DNA of 17,757 bases, from assembly GCA_024400275.1 (NCBI GenBank), contig JAKSMY010000041.1, positions 1 through 17,757 on the forward strand, written 5' to 3'. This stretch comes from Paludibacteraceae bacterium. Its GTDB lineage: Bacteria > Bacteroidota > Bacteroidia > Bacteroidales > Paludibacteraceae. The stretch's first letter is position 1; each line of letters opens with the position of its first letter. Below the pieces are notes generated by a model. The model saw nothing but the letters and a program-made list of their open reading frames with translations, had not been told where the DNA came from and did no database searches. Positions 1 through 8,737 of the stretch are shown piece by piece. A program made the translations under genes and the position numbers.

Positions 1-1
1 C

Positions 2-82
2 GTCGTCAACGGGGAGCCCTTCAACATCAAACTCACGTATGCCGAAGACTTATTGATATTAGAAACACTTTTGAAGAGATAA
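2..82 (+). CDS. ispD: 2-C-methyl-D-erythritol 4-phosphate cytidylyltransferase (IspD family), C-terminal end only
   Basis: The left edge cuts this gene. The last 26 codons are open in frame from base 2 and end at TAA 80-82. They contain GEPFNIKLT followed by AEDLLILETLL, which resembles the C-terminus of IspD-type cytidylyltransferases (G-x-P-x-NIK-[VIL]-T-x-x-[ED]DL). IspD makes CDP-methylerythritol in the MEP isoprenoid pathway; related enzymes make CDP-ribitol. The stop codon is 3 bp from the ugd start, so the polysaccharide operon may be read through from this gene. Only the tail is visible, so the assignment rests on a short motif, and a TarI-like cytidylyltransferase is the main alternative. 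Confidence 0.68.
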   Translation, partial: VVNGEPFNIKLTYAEDLLILETLLKR

Positions 83-85
83 TAT

Positions 86-1345
86 ATGAAAATCGCTATT
101 GCCGGAACCGGTTATGTAGGACTGAGTATAGCCACCCTACTCGCACAGCACAACGAGGTCGTTGCCGTGGACATCATTCCCGAGAAAATCGAGAAGATTA
201 ACCGTCGTCAGTCGCCTATTCAGGACGAGTATATTGAAAAGTACTTCGCCGAAAAGCAACTGAACTTGACCGCCACTTTGGATGCCAAACAGGCATACAG
301 CGACGCCGACTTTGTGGTCATTGCTGCGCCCACCAACTACGATAGCCAGCGCAATTACTTTGACACGTCGGCTGTGGAGGCCGTTATTCAGTTGGTTCTT
401 GAGTACAACCCAAGCACCACTATGGTCATCAAATCCACCGTTCCTGTCGGTTATACCGAGGCCGTTTACAAGAAATTCAAAACCCCGAACTCCAACCCAA
501 CCATTCTTTTTGCACCTGAATTTCTGCGCGAATCCAAGGCACTGTATGACAATCTACACCCTTCGCGCATTATCGTCGGCTTCAATCAACAAAGCAGCAA
601 GGCGCAGCAGGCAGCACATTCCTTTGCCGCTCTCTTGCAGCAGGGGGCGCTCGACAAGGATATACCTACTCTTTTCATGGGCACCACCGAGGCAGAGGCG
701 GTTAAACTCTTTGCCAACACTTACCTCGCTCTGCGCGTGAGTTATTTCAACGAATTGGACACCTACGCCGAGATGAAGGGGTTGAGTACGCAGGCCATCA
801 TTGATGGGGTTTGCCTTGACCCGCGTATTGGCTCACATTACAACAATCCGTCCTTCGGTTATGGCGGTTATTGCCTGCCCAAGGACACCAAACAACTCTT
901 GGCGAATTACCAAGATGTGCCTGAAAACCTCATTGAAGCCATTGTTGAGAGCAACCGCACACGCAAGGACTTCATTGCCGATCAGGTCCTCAAAAAAGCC
1001 GGCTGGTTCAGTTATTCCGAAAACAACCAATACACCTCCCTTACCGAGGGAGGTCGGGAGGGTGTCACCATCGGCGTCTTCCGTCTCACCATGAAGTCCA
1101 ATTCGGACAATTTCCGCCAGTCCTCCATTCAGGGCATCATGAAACGGGTCAAGGCCAAGGGGGCGCAAGTCGTTATTTATGAACCGACTTTGGAAGATGG
1201 CACCATGTTTTTTGGCAGCAAGGTCGTGAACGATTTGGCGGCGTTCAAGGCGCAGTCGGACGCTATTATTGCCAACCGCTACGACACCGTTTTAGACGAT
1301 GTGCAAGATAAAGTTTATACCAGAGACATATTCAAACGTGACTAA
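86..1345 (+). CDS. ugd: UDP-glucose 6-dehydrogenase
   Basis: This 419-residue cytoplasmic enzyme oxidises UDP-glucose to UDP-glucuronate with two NAD+ and so supplies an acidic sugar donor for the locus. The N-terminal Rossmann fold starts with G7-x-G9-x-x-G12. The [10 protein letters not shown] strand follows near residue 115. The central helical region includes [21 protein letters not shown], split here as [14 protein letters not shown] and RVSYFNE. The catalytic cysteine is Cys263 in [10 protein letters not shown]. The C-terminal UDP-binding domain carries [15 protein letters not shown] and ends in KVYTRDIF. The length is that of the short bacterial form. Residues 318-326 (SLTEGGREG) are encoded by a hairpin-forming DNA segment that resembles one in the PglF-like gene and appears to be an insertion in a variable loop. 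The ATG follows the upstream stop by 3 bp without a Shine-Dalgarno sequence, and the 3' end overlaps the flippase start. Confidence 0.96.
   Translation: MKIAIAGTGYVGLSIATLLAQHNEVVAVDIIPEKIEKINRRQSPIQDEYIEKYFAEKQLNLTATLDAKQAYSDADFVVIAAPTNYDSQRNYFDTSAVEAVIQLVLEYNPSTTMVIKSTVPVGYTEAVYKKFKTPNSNPTILFAPEFLRESKALYDNLHPSRIIVGFNQQSSKAQQAAHSFAALLQQGALDKDIPTLFMGTTEAEAVKLFANTYLALRVSYFNELDTYAEMKGLSTQAIIDGVCLDPRIGSHYNNPSFGYGGYCLPKDTKQLLANYQDVPENLIEAIVESNRTRKDFIADQVLKKAGWFSYSENNQYTSLTEGGREGVTIGVFRLTMKSNSDNFRQSSIQGIMKRVKAKGAQVVIYEPTLEDGTMFFGSKVVNDLAAFKAQSDAIIANRYDTVLDDVQDKVYTRDIFKRD
1035..1066 (+). repeat. Module B hairpin repeat inside ugd
   Basis: CCTCCCT (1035-1041) and AGGGAGG (1047-1053) form a perfect 7-bp inverted repeat around the 5-nt loop TACCG, followed by a G-rich tail up to GGTGTC. 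The segment is read in frame as part of [10 protein letters not shown] in Ugd. A related unit with the same loop length and the same LTEG reading lies in the PglF-like gene at 14706-14734. It looks like a short dispersed repeat rather than a conserved enzyme segment; this is an inference from two copies. Confidence 0.6.
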
Positions 1346-2780
1346 AGGAGTTGAGAACATAGGACGGCGCGACATTGCGTGGAGTTACATCGCCACTATC
1401 TTCATGATTGGGGCGGGGGCACTCCTTTTCCCGTTCATTCTCAATAAGATGTCGGCGGAAACGGTAGGTATTTGGAACATTTTCCAAACCATCACCCTAC
1501 TCGTTTTAATGCTCGACTTTGGCTTCCGGCCGTCCTTCGCGCGCAATATATCTTATATTCTTAGTGGTGCCAAACACCTCTTCCGCGAGGGCATCGAGAC
1601 GGTGCCAAATGGCACTTCGGACATCGATTTCTCTTTGCTCAAGGGCACGCTTACTGCCATGCGTCGCTTCTACCGCTGGCTGGCGTTGGGGGCGTTTGCG
1701 GTGTTGGCGTCGGTGGGCTCGGTCTATTTTGTCTCTATTCTCAATAAATACTCTGGCGACCGGCAAGACGCCCTGATTGCGTGGATTTTAGTGATTGTCA
1801 TCAATTGCTACAATCTGTACACGCTTTACTACGATGCCCTCCTTCTCGGCAAGGGCTATGTCAAGCGCAGCCAGCAAATCACCATCTTGGGACAATCCAT
1901 CTACCTGAGCGTGGCTATTATCCTCATTTACTGCGGATTAGGACTGACTGCTATCGTGGCTGCCCAACTCCTTTCCACCGTCTGCCGTCGTATTTTGACC
2001 TATCGGGTCTTCTTCACGCCGGATATGCGGCAGGCATTGAACGAAGCCGACGAACAGGATGCCAAACTCATTCTCTCGGCCATCACGCCCAATGCCGTCA
2101 AAATTGGACTGACCCAGTTAGGGGGCTTCTGCATCAACAAATCGGCTATTTTAATCGGCTCCGCGTTCTTGTCTTTGGAGCAAATTGCCAGTTACGGCAT
2201 CACGCTCCAAGTGATGGATATTCTGTCACGGTGTGCCACGGTTTATTACCAATCTATCACGCCCAAATTGGCACAGTACCGAACTGAAAACAACTGGAAC
2301 GCCCTGCGTACCAATTACATATACAACGAATTGACCCTCATCAGCACGTTCATTGTGGGGGGAATTGCTTGGATTTTGTTGGGTGATTGGGCATTGGGTA
2401 TCATTCATAGTCAAACGCCCTTTGTGCCAACGGCTATGTTGGTTGCCATGCTTATTTTCCAGCTCTTGGAGCAGAATCACGCCACATCGGCGGGCTTTAT
2501 CATGGCGGACAATCGTATTCCGTTCTTCATTCCCTCTCTTGTCAGCGGTGCCGCCACCATCATTCTCATGCTCCTCTTCTTCCACCTCCCCACTCTCTGC
2601 TCTCAATTGTGCATTGTGCCTTTATCGGACGCACCATCGTGCATTGTGCATTGTCCACCGTCAATCGATAAGACATGGCCTCTCATTCTTGCCCCGGGCA
2701 TCGTCCAACTTGCCTACCAAAACTGGAAATGGCCCTCTGCCTTCATAAAAGAGCTCAAACAACATCGCAAAAACATCTGA
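1338..2780 (+). CDS. wzx: Wzx-type polysaccharide flippase (MATE/PST superfamily)
   Basis: This polytopic inner-membrane protein is expected to flip undecaprenyl-linked repeat units to the periplasm. [33 protein letters not shown] and [14 protein letters not shown] are the typical N-terminus of Bacteroidetes polysaccharide flippases. About 12-14 hydrophobic segments follow, and the end reads [19 protein letters not shown] chose GTG 1338, giving about 480 residues, because homologues begin just before the IAWSY segment and this start overlaps the ugd stop by 8 bp. ATG 1299 is also in frame and would add 13 residues deep inside ugd. Residues 425-445, between two C-terminal membrane segments, contain CIVPL and [11 protein letters not shown]. 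These are encoded by copies of the module A repeat and look foreign to the family. No frameshift is seen. Confidence 0.9.
   Translation: MTKGVENIGRRDIAWSYIATIFMIGAGALLFPFILNKMSAETVGIWNIFQTITLLVLMLDFGFRPSFARNISYILSGAKHLFREGIETVPNGTSDIDFSLLKGTLTAMRRFYRWLALGAFAVLASVGSVYFVSILNKYSGDRQDALIAWILVIVINCYNLYTLYYDALLLGKGYVKRSQQITILGQSIYLSVAIILIYCGLGLTAIVAAQLLSTVCRRILTYRVFFTPDMRQALNEADEQDAKLILSAITPNAVKIGLTQLGGFCINKSAILIGSAFLSLEQIASYGITLQVMDILSRCATVYYQSITPKLAQYRTENNWNALRTNYIYNELTLISTFIVGGIAWILLGDWALGIIHSQTPFVPTAMLVAMLIFQLLEQNHATSAGFIMADNRIPFFIPSLVSGAATIILMLLFFHLPTLCSQLCIVPLSDAPSCIVHCPPSIDKTWPLILAPGIVQLAYQNWKWPSAFIKELKQHRKNI
2606..2674 (+). repeat. Module A repeat, partial plus longer copy, inside the flippase gene
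   Basis: Two copies of a TGCATTGTGC-type unit lie in frame within the flippase: ATTGTGCATTGTGCC at 2606-2620 and CGTGCATTGTGCATTG at 2638-2653. The second continues into CACCGTCAATCG. It matches the ftsY-internal copy at 15639-15675 at 32 of 37 positions by eye, and both copies are read in the same frame (CIVHC-x-PSI-x-K). The two genes are unrelated, so the similarity is best explained by a dispersed DNA repeat. Confidence 0.75.
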
Positions 2781-2798
2781 CCAACAACATCGCAAAAA
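2758..2798. repeat. 16-bp direct repeat around the flippase stop codon
   Basis: AACAACATCGCAAAAA occurs at 2758-2773, covering the last flippase codons, and again at 2783-2798, just after the TGA. The copies are identical and 25 bp apart. This looks like a small tandem duplication of the gene end. The offset is not a multiple of three, so the second copy is not an extension of the protein. Confidence 0.7.
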
Positions 2799-2812
2799 TA
2801 CCCCAAATTAAG

Positions 2813-2834
2813 TCCCTGTAAAATCCCTGTCCTA
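2813..2834. repeat. Two units of an 11-bp TCCC-type tandem repeat
   Basis: TCCCTGTAAAA (2813-2823) is followed directly by TCCCTGTCCTA (2824-2834). The period of 11 bp and the TCCC core recall the four-unit array at 16327-16370. Both arrays lie in the short leader of a paralogous small gene. Confidence 0.5.
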
Positions 2835-2842
2835 CCCGACAG

Positions 2843-2857
2843 TCGACCGACGGTCGA
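2843..2857. repeat. Short inverted repeat in the intergenic gap
   Basis: TCGACC and GGTCGA form a perfect 6-bp stem around the loop GAC. No T-run follows, so it is not a convincing rho-independent terminator. It lies 41 bp upstream of the next ATG, in the 118-bp gap after the flippase gene, and may be the remnant of a repeat or a leader structure. Confidence 0.4.
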
Positions 2858-2898
2858 ATTACACATGGAAGAGACGTAAACTAACTCTATATTACATT

Positions 2899-3249
2899 AT
2901 GGCAAAAGTAGATTACACCTTTCCGCTCGCAACTATGCACGGAAAAACCCGAAAGAAAGAAGGAGGATACCACTATGTAACCAAATCTGGTAAAAAATTT
3001 TACCGACAACGTGAGGAAACCTATCAAAAGAATCAATCCCCGCGTCAAAAGTGGAATTCGGCTGCATTTGCTTATGCACATCAGCAGTTGCGTTTAATCG
3101 AATCCGACCCCACCACCTTGTCGCAGATGAATGCCGATTGGGAAGCAGCCAATCACCTTGACGCACAGGGCCGCCTTCAACAGACCGCCCACGGCTGGAA
3201 ATTCAACATGCTCATCACCGAATACAAAACCACCCATCCATTTGAATAA
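2899..3249 (+). CDS. Small protein of unknown function, HGK family (copy 1)
   Basis: I do not recognise a named family. The 116-residue product is soluble and basic at its N-terminus, with no signal peptide or membrane segment. It begins with FPLATMHGK (HGK at 14-16), then a Lys/Arg/Tyr-rich stretch. A helix-like segment follows from S47-P48 to R65, containing AAFAYAHQQLR, and it ends with W81 and KFNMLITEY. The gene at 16422-16802 shares (F/Y)P(L/I)xx(M/L)HGK, SPx7AxFAxAxxQxR and (K/R)(F/Y)xxL in the same order, so the two are paralogues. The gene lies between flippase and polymerase, and its TAA directly abuts the polymerase ATG, so the two are co-transcribed. Its role in polysaccharide synthesis, if any, is unknown. 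The A+T-rich leader shows no promoter consensus I trust. Confidence 0.75.
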   Translation: MAKVDYTFPLATMHGKTRKKEGGYHYVTKSGKKFYRQREETYQKNQSPRQKWNSAAFAYAHQQLRLIESDPTTLSQMNADWEAANHLDAQGRLQQTAHGWKFNMLITEYKTTHPFE

Positions 3250-4470
3250 ATGACAGTTTACATTGTCTTCATCATATTAACTCTGTTGGGTATTGTGCTT
3301 TGCGACTGCAAACAAACAAATGGAACAGGAGAAAAAGCATTCTACTGGTTGCTTTGCATTGGCCTAATTCTAATATCTGGACTTAGCAGAGAACTCGGTG
3401 GAGATAAACAATTATATTTAGCGTTCTTTGATGAAATAGACCTGTCTATTCCATTGGGGGAATATATTACCGAACAATTTGAAGAATATAGTTTTATGCC
3501 TCTGTGGAGCATACTAAATTACATCTCATGCGATTGGTTTAATTCTTTTACACTAGTACAAATAGTTCAGGCCATCATCATTAATACTACTGCTTGTTAT
3601 ATTGCATACAAATACACTAATTGTCATTTTCTATTCTTGTTTCTTTTCTTTATCAGTGGCATTTTCTTTCAATTTAACACAGAAGTCATGAGAGAAGGGG
3701 GAGCTATCGGATTGGGCCTTATTGCTATGGATTCGTTTTTAGATAAGAAAATAGGTAAATATATCGTATTCGTTGTTCTGGCATTACTATTTCACATCTC
3801 AGCATTGATACTTCTGTTATTCCCTATCCTGACAATTACGCGCTGGATTTTTAATTGGAAAATGCTATGGATTTGTTTGATTGTGTCATTCTTTATGTGG
3901 TTTATATCAGACGTAATCCTTACATCTATTTTCCCAAAATTGACTTTCCTCCCGTCTGAATTAATACATAAAATAGCACACTACACCAATGAAGGTGCCT
4001 CATTGGGAGGATACATTGGATTGACCATACGATATATCATAGTGCCTTTTATTATTGGTTACTTTGTCTTCAATGCCGAAACAAATACTGATATGGCTAC
4101 CAAAAAGAAACAATATATAATCTATCAACTTGCTATTGGAACTATAATATGCAGCACAGGATGGTCATTTATCCGTTTTGCAAACTATAGTTGTATATTC
4201 TATATCATTTGGATTACAACACTCGTTGAACTACTCGTAACCCAACGAAAGCACATCCTGGCACAAGTCTTTTGTTTACTATTTGTTTGCGGATTTCAAC
4301 TACAACGTTTTCTAATATATTATCCAGAAACAAATGCCTATTTCTATGAGTTCTTTGTTCCGTACACATCTATTTTTGATAACACACAACCAAGGATAGA
4401 TAGATTAGAACTTTATCAAGAAGCATGTCCGCCCAAAGATAATATTGCAGCACGAAATATATATGAATAA
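3250..4470 (+). CDS. EpsG-family (Wzy-like) polysaccharide polymerase
   Basis: The 406-residue membrane protein has roughly ten hydrophobic segments spread from residue 3 to about 360. It carries the EpsG-type signature around residues 140-200: NTEVMREGGAIGLGLIAMD, then a KKIGKY segment, then ALLFHISALILLLFPI. This pattern (Arg after a membrane segment, a short basic loop, and FH.SAL..L..P) is typical of EpsG/Wzy-like polymerases, which join lipid-linked repeat units in the periplasm. GLSRELGGDKQLYL near residue 45 is the usual first periplasmic region. The gene is clearly richer in A+T than ugd and the flippase, as expected for a serotype-determining polymerase. The ATG abuts the stop of the preceding gene and the next start is 3 bp downstream. 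The family assignment rests on topology and motif only. Confidence 0.82.
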   Translation: MTVYIVFIILTLLGIVLCDCKQTNGTGEKAFYWLLCIGLILISGLSRELGGDKQLYLAFFDEIDLSIPLGEYITEQFEEYSFMPLWSILNYISCDWFNSFTLVQIVQAIIINTTACYIAYKYTNCHFLFLFLFFISGIFFQFNTEVMREGGAIGLGLIAMDSFLDKKIGKYIVFVVLALLFHISALILLLFPILTITRWIFNWKMLWICLIVSFFMWFISDVILTSIFPKLTFLPSELIHKIAHYTNEGASLGGYIGLTIRYIIVPFIIGYFVFNAETNTDMATKKKQYIIYQLAIGTIICSTGWSFIRFANYSCIFYIIWITTLVELLVTQRKHILAQVFCLLFVCGFQLQRFLIYYPETNAYFYEFFVPYTSIFDNTQPRIDRLELYQEACPPKDNIAARNIYE

Positions 4471-4473
4471 GAT

Positions 4474-5310
4474 ATGAAACCAACAATACTTGGAGTTGTC
4501 ACACTCTATAATCCAGACATCGAGTCTGCCAACAACAACATACAACAATATGCACCCTACGTCGAAAAGGTGATTGTATGGGACAATAGTCCAATCTGTC
4601 ATCAGTCGCAAATAGTAGGCGACAATCTGATATATCATTGGACAGGGCAAAATACATACATCGCACCAGCCATCAACTATGCATGGGAATATGCACAAGC
4701 CAACAGCTATGATTTGATACTAATCATGGACCAAGATAGTCATTGGGCTAATTTCTCATTCTTTAGGACAAAAGTGGAAGAGCTTTACGCCCAAGAGCAC
4801 AATGTGTATGTGCCATACATCGCAGGCAACGATAATTGGATTTTTGACAAAGAAATAGTCGAACGACGTATATTTATCAACTCAGGTACGATTATTCCAA
4901 CGGACATATTAACTGCCATCAATGGAGCAGACGAGGTTTTTGAAATGGATGCCTTAGATCACGACTTGGCTATTCGCATTCAAAAAGCCAATTATAAAAT
5001 TCTTTGTATCACAAGTTGCATTCTGTATCACACCGTTGGACATCCTAAACGTTCTAAATGGCTACATCTATTTACAAACGATTATGGACGAGAGAGAACA
5101 TATAGTATCGCAAAATGTCATCTAATCAAATATCGCAAACATAAAAAGTGGTTTACACCTGCCGACAAGAGAAAAATATTTAAGGAGTATTATATGTGGA
5201 AATTTATTCGTTTGGTTTTGGTCGAGGAGGATAAAATAGGAAGATTTAAAATGTTTGTAAAAGGTATCCATGACGGATTTAGGTTCGATTTAAGTAAAAC
5301 AAAACAATGA
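4474..5310 (+). CDS. GT2-family glycosyltransferase, rhamnosyltransferase-like
   Basis: The 278-residue cytoplasmic or membrane-associated enzyme has a GT-A fold. It starts ILGVVTLYNPDIESANNNI, followed by VEKVIVWDNSP. The metal-binding motif is D86-Q-D88-S in LILIMDQDSHW. The acceptor-side region includes INSGTIIPTDIL and FEMDALDHDLAIRIQKANY. The DQDS motif and the VTLYNPD start are typical of GT2 enzymes annotated as rhamnosyltransferases in O-antigen loci, but the sugar cannot be deduced from the sequence. It probably adds one residue to the growing lipid-linked unit. The 3' end overlaps the next gene by 4 bp, which indicates translational coupling. Base composition is as A+T-rich as the neighbouring polymerase gene. 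Confidence 0.87.
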   Translation: MKPTILGVVTLYNPDIESANNNIQQYAPYVEKVIVWDNSPICHQSQIVGDNLIYHWTGQNTYIAPAINYAWEYAQANSYDLILIMDQDSHWANFSFFRTKVEELYAQEHNVYVPYIAGNDNWIFDKEIVERRIFINSGTIIPTDILTAINGADEVFEMDALDHDLAIRIQKANYKILCITSCILYHTVGHPKRSKWLHLFTNDYGRERTYSIAKCHLIKYRKHKKWFTPADKRKIFKEYYMWKFIRLVLVEEDKIGRFKMFVKGIHDGFRFDLSKTKQ

Positions 5311-6551
5311 AGAAGTGTATTTTTACAATTGTTGCTAAGAATTATATAGGGTTAGCCCAGATTTTGGAAAAATCTATTCAACAACACGAATCTGTCGATT
5401 TCTATATTGTTATAGCTGATGAGGCTAAAGGACTGGCATTACCCCCAAATGTACTAATAGCAAAAGATGTACTGGACTATCAACTGTCTCAATGGACAAA
5501 TATGTCGTTCAAGTATAATCTAACTGAGTTTTGCACAGCTATTAAACCTGCCGTCTTTCTTTATTTGCTTAGTCGTGGATATGATGATATCATCTATTTT
5601 GACCCTGACATCTATGTGTTCGCTCCTCTCACCAAGGTTTGGGATGCGCTTACAAATCATGATATGGTACTAACCCCACACGTTTCTGGTATTCACCCGT
5701 CTTACCAAGGTGAATCAGAGTGGACGATATGTGTAACAGGCATTTTTAATCTTGGTTTCTGTGCAATCCACAATTCCAAGCTATCCACACAAGCTATGCT
5801 ATGGTGGAAAAAACGTTTAGAGACAAATGCCTTTTGTGACCGATCTGTTGGAACATTCACAGACCAAAAATGGATGGATTGGATGCCTGGACTCATGGGA
5901 GATAAACTATATGTGTTACGCGACTTAGGTATGAATATCGCACCATGGAATTATTTTGAAAGAAAGATTATCTATAATCAGAATAATCAGCTACAAGTTA
6001 TCCATCGGTTTGATGATTGTGACGCAGATGCCACTCCGTTAGTCTTTATGCATTTTTCTGGATATGATTATTCGTTATTAATGAATGGCGCAGTCTCTCA
6101 TCAAAGATTACAAAATGCCATTCAGTACGATGATATCAAAACTGCAATTGAGATTTATAGTAAAGCATTAGCTCAAAGTCGTAGTATTTTTAATGCCTAC
6201 TTAAATCAAGCATATAGTTACAGCACATACGACAATGGTCAAGGGATAGATAATTTTCACCGAAAGTTATACGATGGGTTAATCCAAAATGGCACAACAA
6301 TAGGCAATCCCTTTGCCACAACCCAAGGCTCGTTCTATAGCATGCTAAAAAAGAAAAGATTATTGACCAAGGAATCTATTGACAAACTCACCCCCCAAAA
6401 CTATCATAACGTAGACACTAAAATAAAAATACTGAATAGATTTTTCGCTCTTATATGCGCAGTTATTGGATATAAACGTTATCCTCTGTTTGTGAAAAGT
6501 CTATATCATTACGCTCAACCTCAACACCACTTTTTCTTGATAAAAAAATGA
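5307..6551 (+). CDS. Glycosyltransferase with DPD metal motif (GT-A type)
   Basis: The 414-residue protein begins MKKCIFTIVAKNYIGLAQIL, and its GT-A core contains FCTAIKPAVFLYLLSRGYDDIIYFDPDIYVF. That stretch spans FCTAIKP, then YDDIIYFDPDIYVF with D99-P-D101 as the metal-binding pair. Further conserved-looking pieces are GIFNLGFCAIHNS, WWKKRL and TDQKWMDWMP. The arrangement resembles GT8-like transferases found in Bacteroidetes polysaccharide loci. Donor and acceptor are unknown. The C-terminal part, after about residue 260, is less recognisable and may bind the acceptor. It overlaps both neighbours by 4 bp (ATGA), so it belongs to a tight operon. It is A+T-rich like the preceding two genes. 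Confidence 0.8.
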   Translation: MKKCIFTIVAKNYIGLAQILEKSIQQHESVDFYIVIADEAKGLALPPNVLIAKDVLDYQLSQWTNMSFKYNLTEFCTAIKPAVFLYLLSRGYDDIIYFDPDIYVFAPLTKVWDALTNHDMVLTPHVSGIHPSYQGESEWTICVTGIFNLGFCAIHNSKLSTQAMLWWKKRLETNAFCDRSVGTFTDQKWMDWMPGLMGDKLYVLRDLGMNIAPWNYFERKIIYNQNNQLQVIHRFDDCDADATPLVFMHFSGYDYSLLMNGAVSHQRLQNAIQYDDIKTAIEIYSKALAQSRSIFNAYLNQAYSYSTYDNGQGIDNFHRKLYDGLIQNGTTIGNPFATTQGSFYSMLKKKRLLTKESIDKLTPQNYHNVDTKIKILNRFFALICAVIGYKRYPLFVKSLYHYAQPQHHFFLIKK

Positions 6552-7594
6552 GCACAAGGACAATCTATATCAATGCACGTTGGCTACTTCACTCTCCCAC
6601 TGGAGTTGAAAGATACGCATACCAAATTACCAAATCTTTGGTTAATTTGGGAGCGTTAGTTGTGTTGATTTGTCCCAAACATGGTAAGATACATGAAGCG
6701 TATAATACCAATGGCTTTACCATTATTCGATATGGCATTGGGCAATCCCATTTGTGGGAGCAAATAATTCTGCCTTGGTTTTTCTTAGGGAAGCGCAACT
6801 ACGTACTGCTTTCGCTTATGGGATTAGGTAGTATTTGCGTTCCAAAAAATGTGATGACTGTTCACGATTTAAGTTTCTTGCATAAACCTGCATGGTTCTC
6901 TCGAAGGTATTCCATTTACTACAGGATTATGATGCCACTGGCTATACGCAGCAGTTCACATATCATCACTGTCAGCGCTTTCTCTAAAAATGAAATTCTG
7001 CACTACTATCCTTGGGTAGACAACCATCTTATTTCGGTTGTGCCATGTGCTGTTGATAAAACTATATTCATTGCCAACGAACAATTGAGAGAAAAGTTTG
7101 TCCTTGCCGTATCTTCATTAGACCCACGTAAAAATTTTCAAGGTTTAGTGAATGCACTCAATAATACGGATATACCTTTGCGAATTGTTGGCAATAGTGG
7201 TTCTATCTTTGCTAAATTGCATATCACTCCGTCAAAAAACATCACACTATTGGGATATGTAGGGGATGAGGAATTAAAAACTTTATACAATAATGCTTCT
7301 GCATTCGTTTTTCCTTCATTTTATGAAGGATTTGGCATTCCTCCACTAGAAGCCATGGCTTCTGGATGTCCTGTGATTGTTTCTGACATACCAGTCATGC
7401 ACGAAGTATGCAGCGATGCGGCTATATATTGTGACCCATTCGATGAAACAAACATCCGTCAAGTCATACAAGAAGTGATTAACTATTCACCAACACAATT
7501 AAAGTCAATCGCACAGATTGGATACAAAAATGTACAACGGTATTCATGGGAACAATCTGCCCAAGCCCTAATAGACTTATTATCTACACTCTAA
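6548..7594 (+). CDS. GT4-family glycosyltransferase
   Basis: The 348-residue enzyme has the GT-B fold of retaining transferases. The N-terminal domain has RTIYINARWLLHSPTGVERYAYQ (seen as YINARWL and SPTGVERYA), including the glycine-rich acceptor loop. The linker contains SSLDPRKNFQGL. The C-terminal nucleotide-sugar site has the EX7E pair Glu260 and Glu268 in YEGFGIPPLEAMASGCPVI, followed by SDIPVMHEV. The family typically transfers mannose, glucose or related sugars from NDP donors to lipid-linked glycans on the cytoplasmic face. It overlaps the preceding gene by 4 bp and lies 3 bp before the next GT4 gene. The exact linkage cannot be predicted. Confidence 0.9.
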   Translation: MSTRTIYINARWLLHSPTGVERYAYQITKSLVNLGALVVLICPKHGKIHEAYNTNGFTIIRYGIGQSHLWEQIILPWFFLGKRNYVLLSLMGLGSICVPKNVMTVHDLSFLHKPAWFSRRYSIYYRIMMPLAIRSSSHIITVSAFSKNEILHYYPWVDNHLISVVPCAVDKTIFIANEQLREKFVLAVSSLDPRKNFQGLVNALNNTDIPLRIVGNSGSIFAKLHITPSKNITLLGYVGDEELKTLYNNASAFVFPSFYEGFGIPPLEAMASGCPVIVSDIPVMHEVCSDAAIYCDPFDETNIRQVIQEVINYSPTQLKSIAQIGYKNVQRYSWEQSAQALIDLLSTL

Positions 7595-7597
7595 AGC

Positions 7598-8725
7598 ATG
7601 AAAACAATTCTTCATATCAGTAAATATTATTCTCCTTTCATAGGAGGCATAGAAACGGTTGCTAAGCAATTAGTTTCAAGTTTGGACGGCTATCAGAACG
7701 TGGTCATTTGCTTCTCCAACGACCGACAAACACATTACGACACCGTCGATGGAGTCCAAGTTATTCGTGTCGGTGTATGCGCCTCTATTTCCAGCCAAGA
7801 TATTGCGCCGGCATATTATAAACATTTGAAGAACATTATCAAATCTATACAACCGGATTTAGTACATATCCACTGCCCCAATCCGTATATCTACCCTATT
7901 CTGCTATGGCTGCTACCCAAACGTACCAAATTGGTAGTACATTGGCACTCTGATATTTTAGGCAAAGGTATGTTGTATCACTTAATTGCTCCATTTGAGC
8001 GTTTGTTACTCAAGCGTGCTGATTTGATACTGACAACTTCTCCCAACTATGCACCCTATTCGCACGCCCTTCTGCCATTTAAGCATAAAATATCGATCTT
8101 GCCCAACGTGATTACACCAGACAGATTCACGTTGCAGCCAACCGACGATGCTGCTATTCAACATATTCGCGAGCAGTGGCAGGGAAAAACATTGTTGCTG
8201 TTTTGTGGAAGACATGTTGCATATAAAGGCGTAGAGCACTTAATAGAAGCCGAGCAATGGATGCAACCGAACATTCAGATTTTGATTGCCGGTACTGGAC
8301 CACTTACTTCGGAGTACCAAGACCTTGCCAAGGATTGTAAGCGAATTACTTTCTTGGGAAAACTCTCCAACGACGAACTACGTTGTTACTTACACGCAGC
8401 CGACTTGTTTGCTTTTCCGTCTATTAATAAGGCAGAGGCATTTGGCGTTGTTTTGGCGGAAGCCATGTATTGCCGTTGTGTGCCTATCGTGTTCCATATC
8501 GAAGGTAGTGGTGTCAATTGGGTGAATATCAATAAGGAAACAGGACTTGAAGTCCCGATAGGTTACGCACAGGAGTATGCCAAGGCCGTCAATTTATTAT
8601 CAACGGATGACAATCTTCGTCAGCAAATGGCTACGGCTGCACATCGTCGTATTAGCGATTTATTCACTATTTCGTCCTTTAATCAGCAGATAAATTATAT
8701 ATATAACAGACTATTCTCTAAATAA
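7598..8725 (+). CDS. GT4-family glycosyltransferase
   Basis: This second GT-B retaining transferase has 375 residues. The N-terminal domain begins ILHISKYYSPFIGGIETVAKQ, with the glycine-rich loop GGIE, followed by VHIHCPNPY and VVHWHSDI, which line the acceptor site. The C-terminal domain has LLLFCGRHVAYKGVEHLIEA and the EX7E pair Glu280 and Glu288 in AEAFGVVLAEAM. It differs clearly from the preceding GT4, so it is not a recent duplicate. G+C rises again within this gene relative to the A+T-rich block upstream, which may mark the right edge of the exchangeable cassette. A 12-bp gap separates it from the WecA-like gene. Confidence 0.91.
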   Translation: MKTILHISKYYSPFIGGIETVAKQLVSSLDGYQNVVICFSNDRQTHYDTVDGVQVIRVGVCASISSQDIAPAYYKHLKNIIKSIQPDLVHIHCPNPYIYPILLWLLPKRTKLVVHWHSDILGKGMLYHLIAPFERLLLKRADLILTTSPNYAPYSHALLPFKHKISILPNVITPDRFTLQPTDDAAIQHIREQWQGKTLLLFCGRHVAYKGVEHLIEAEQWMQPNIQILIAGTGPLTSEYQDLAKDCKRITFLGKLSNDELRCYLHAADLFAFPSINKAEAFGVVLAEAMYCRCVPIVFHIEGSGVNWVNINKETGLEVPIGYAQEYAKAVNLLSTDDNLRQQMATAAHRRISDLFTISSFNQQINYIYNRLFSK

Positions 8726-8737
8726 TTCGTTTAAAAC

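Noticed and set aside
1..85. UpxY/UpxZ-type antitermination genes expected at the start of Bacteroides capsule loci
   Set aside because: None is present in the window; the locus starts directly after an IspD-like gene.
1299..1337. ATG 1299 as the flippase start
   Set aside because: It would place 47 bp inside ugd and add residues not seen in the family; GTG 1338 gives a short operon-type overlap. The choice remains uncertain.
2843..2857. Rho-independent terminator after the flippase
   Set aside because: The stem is only 6 bp and no T-run follows; the downstream genes appear to belong to the same locus.
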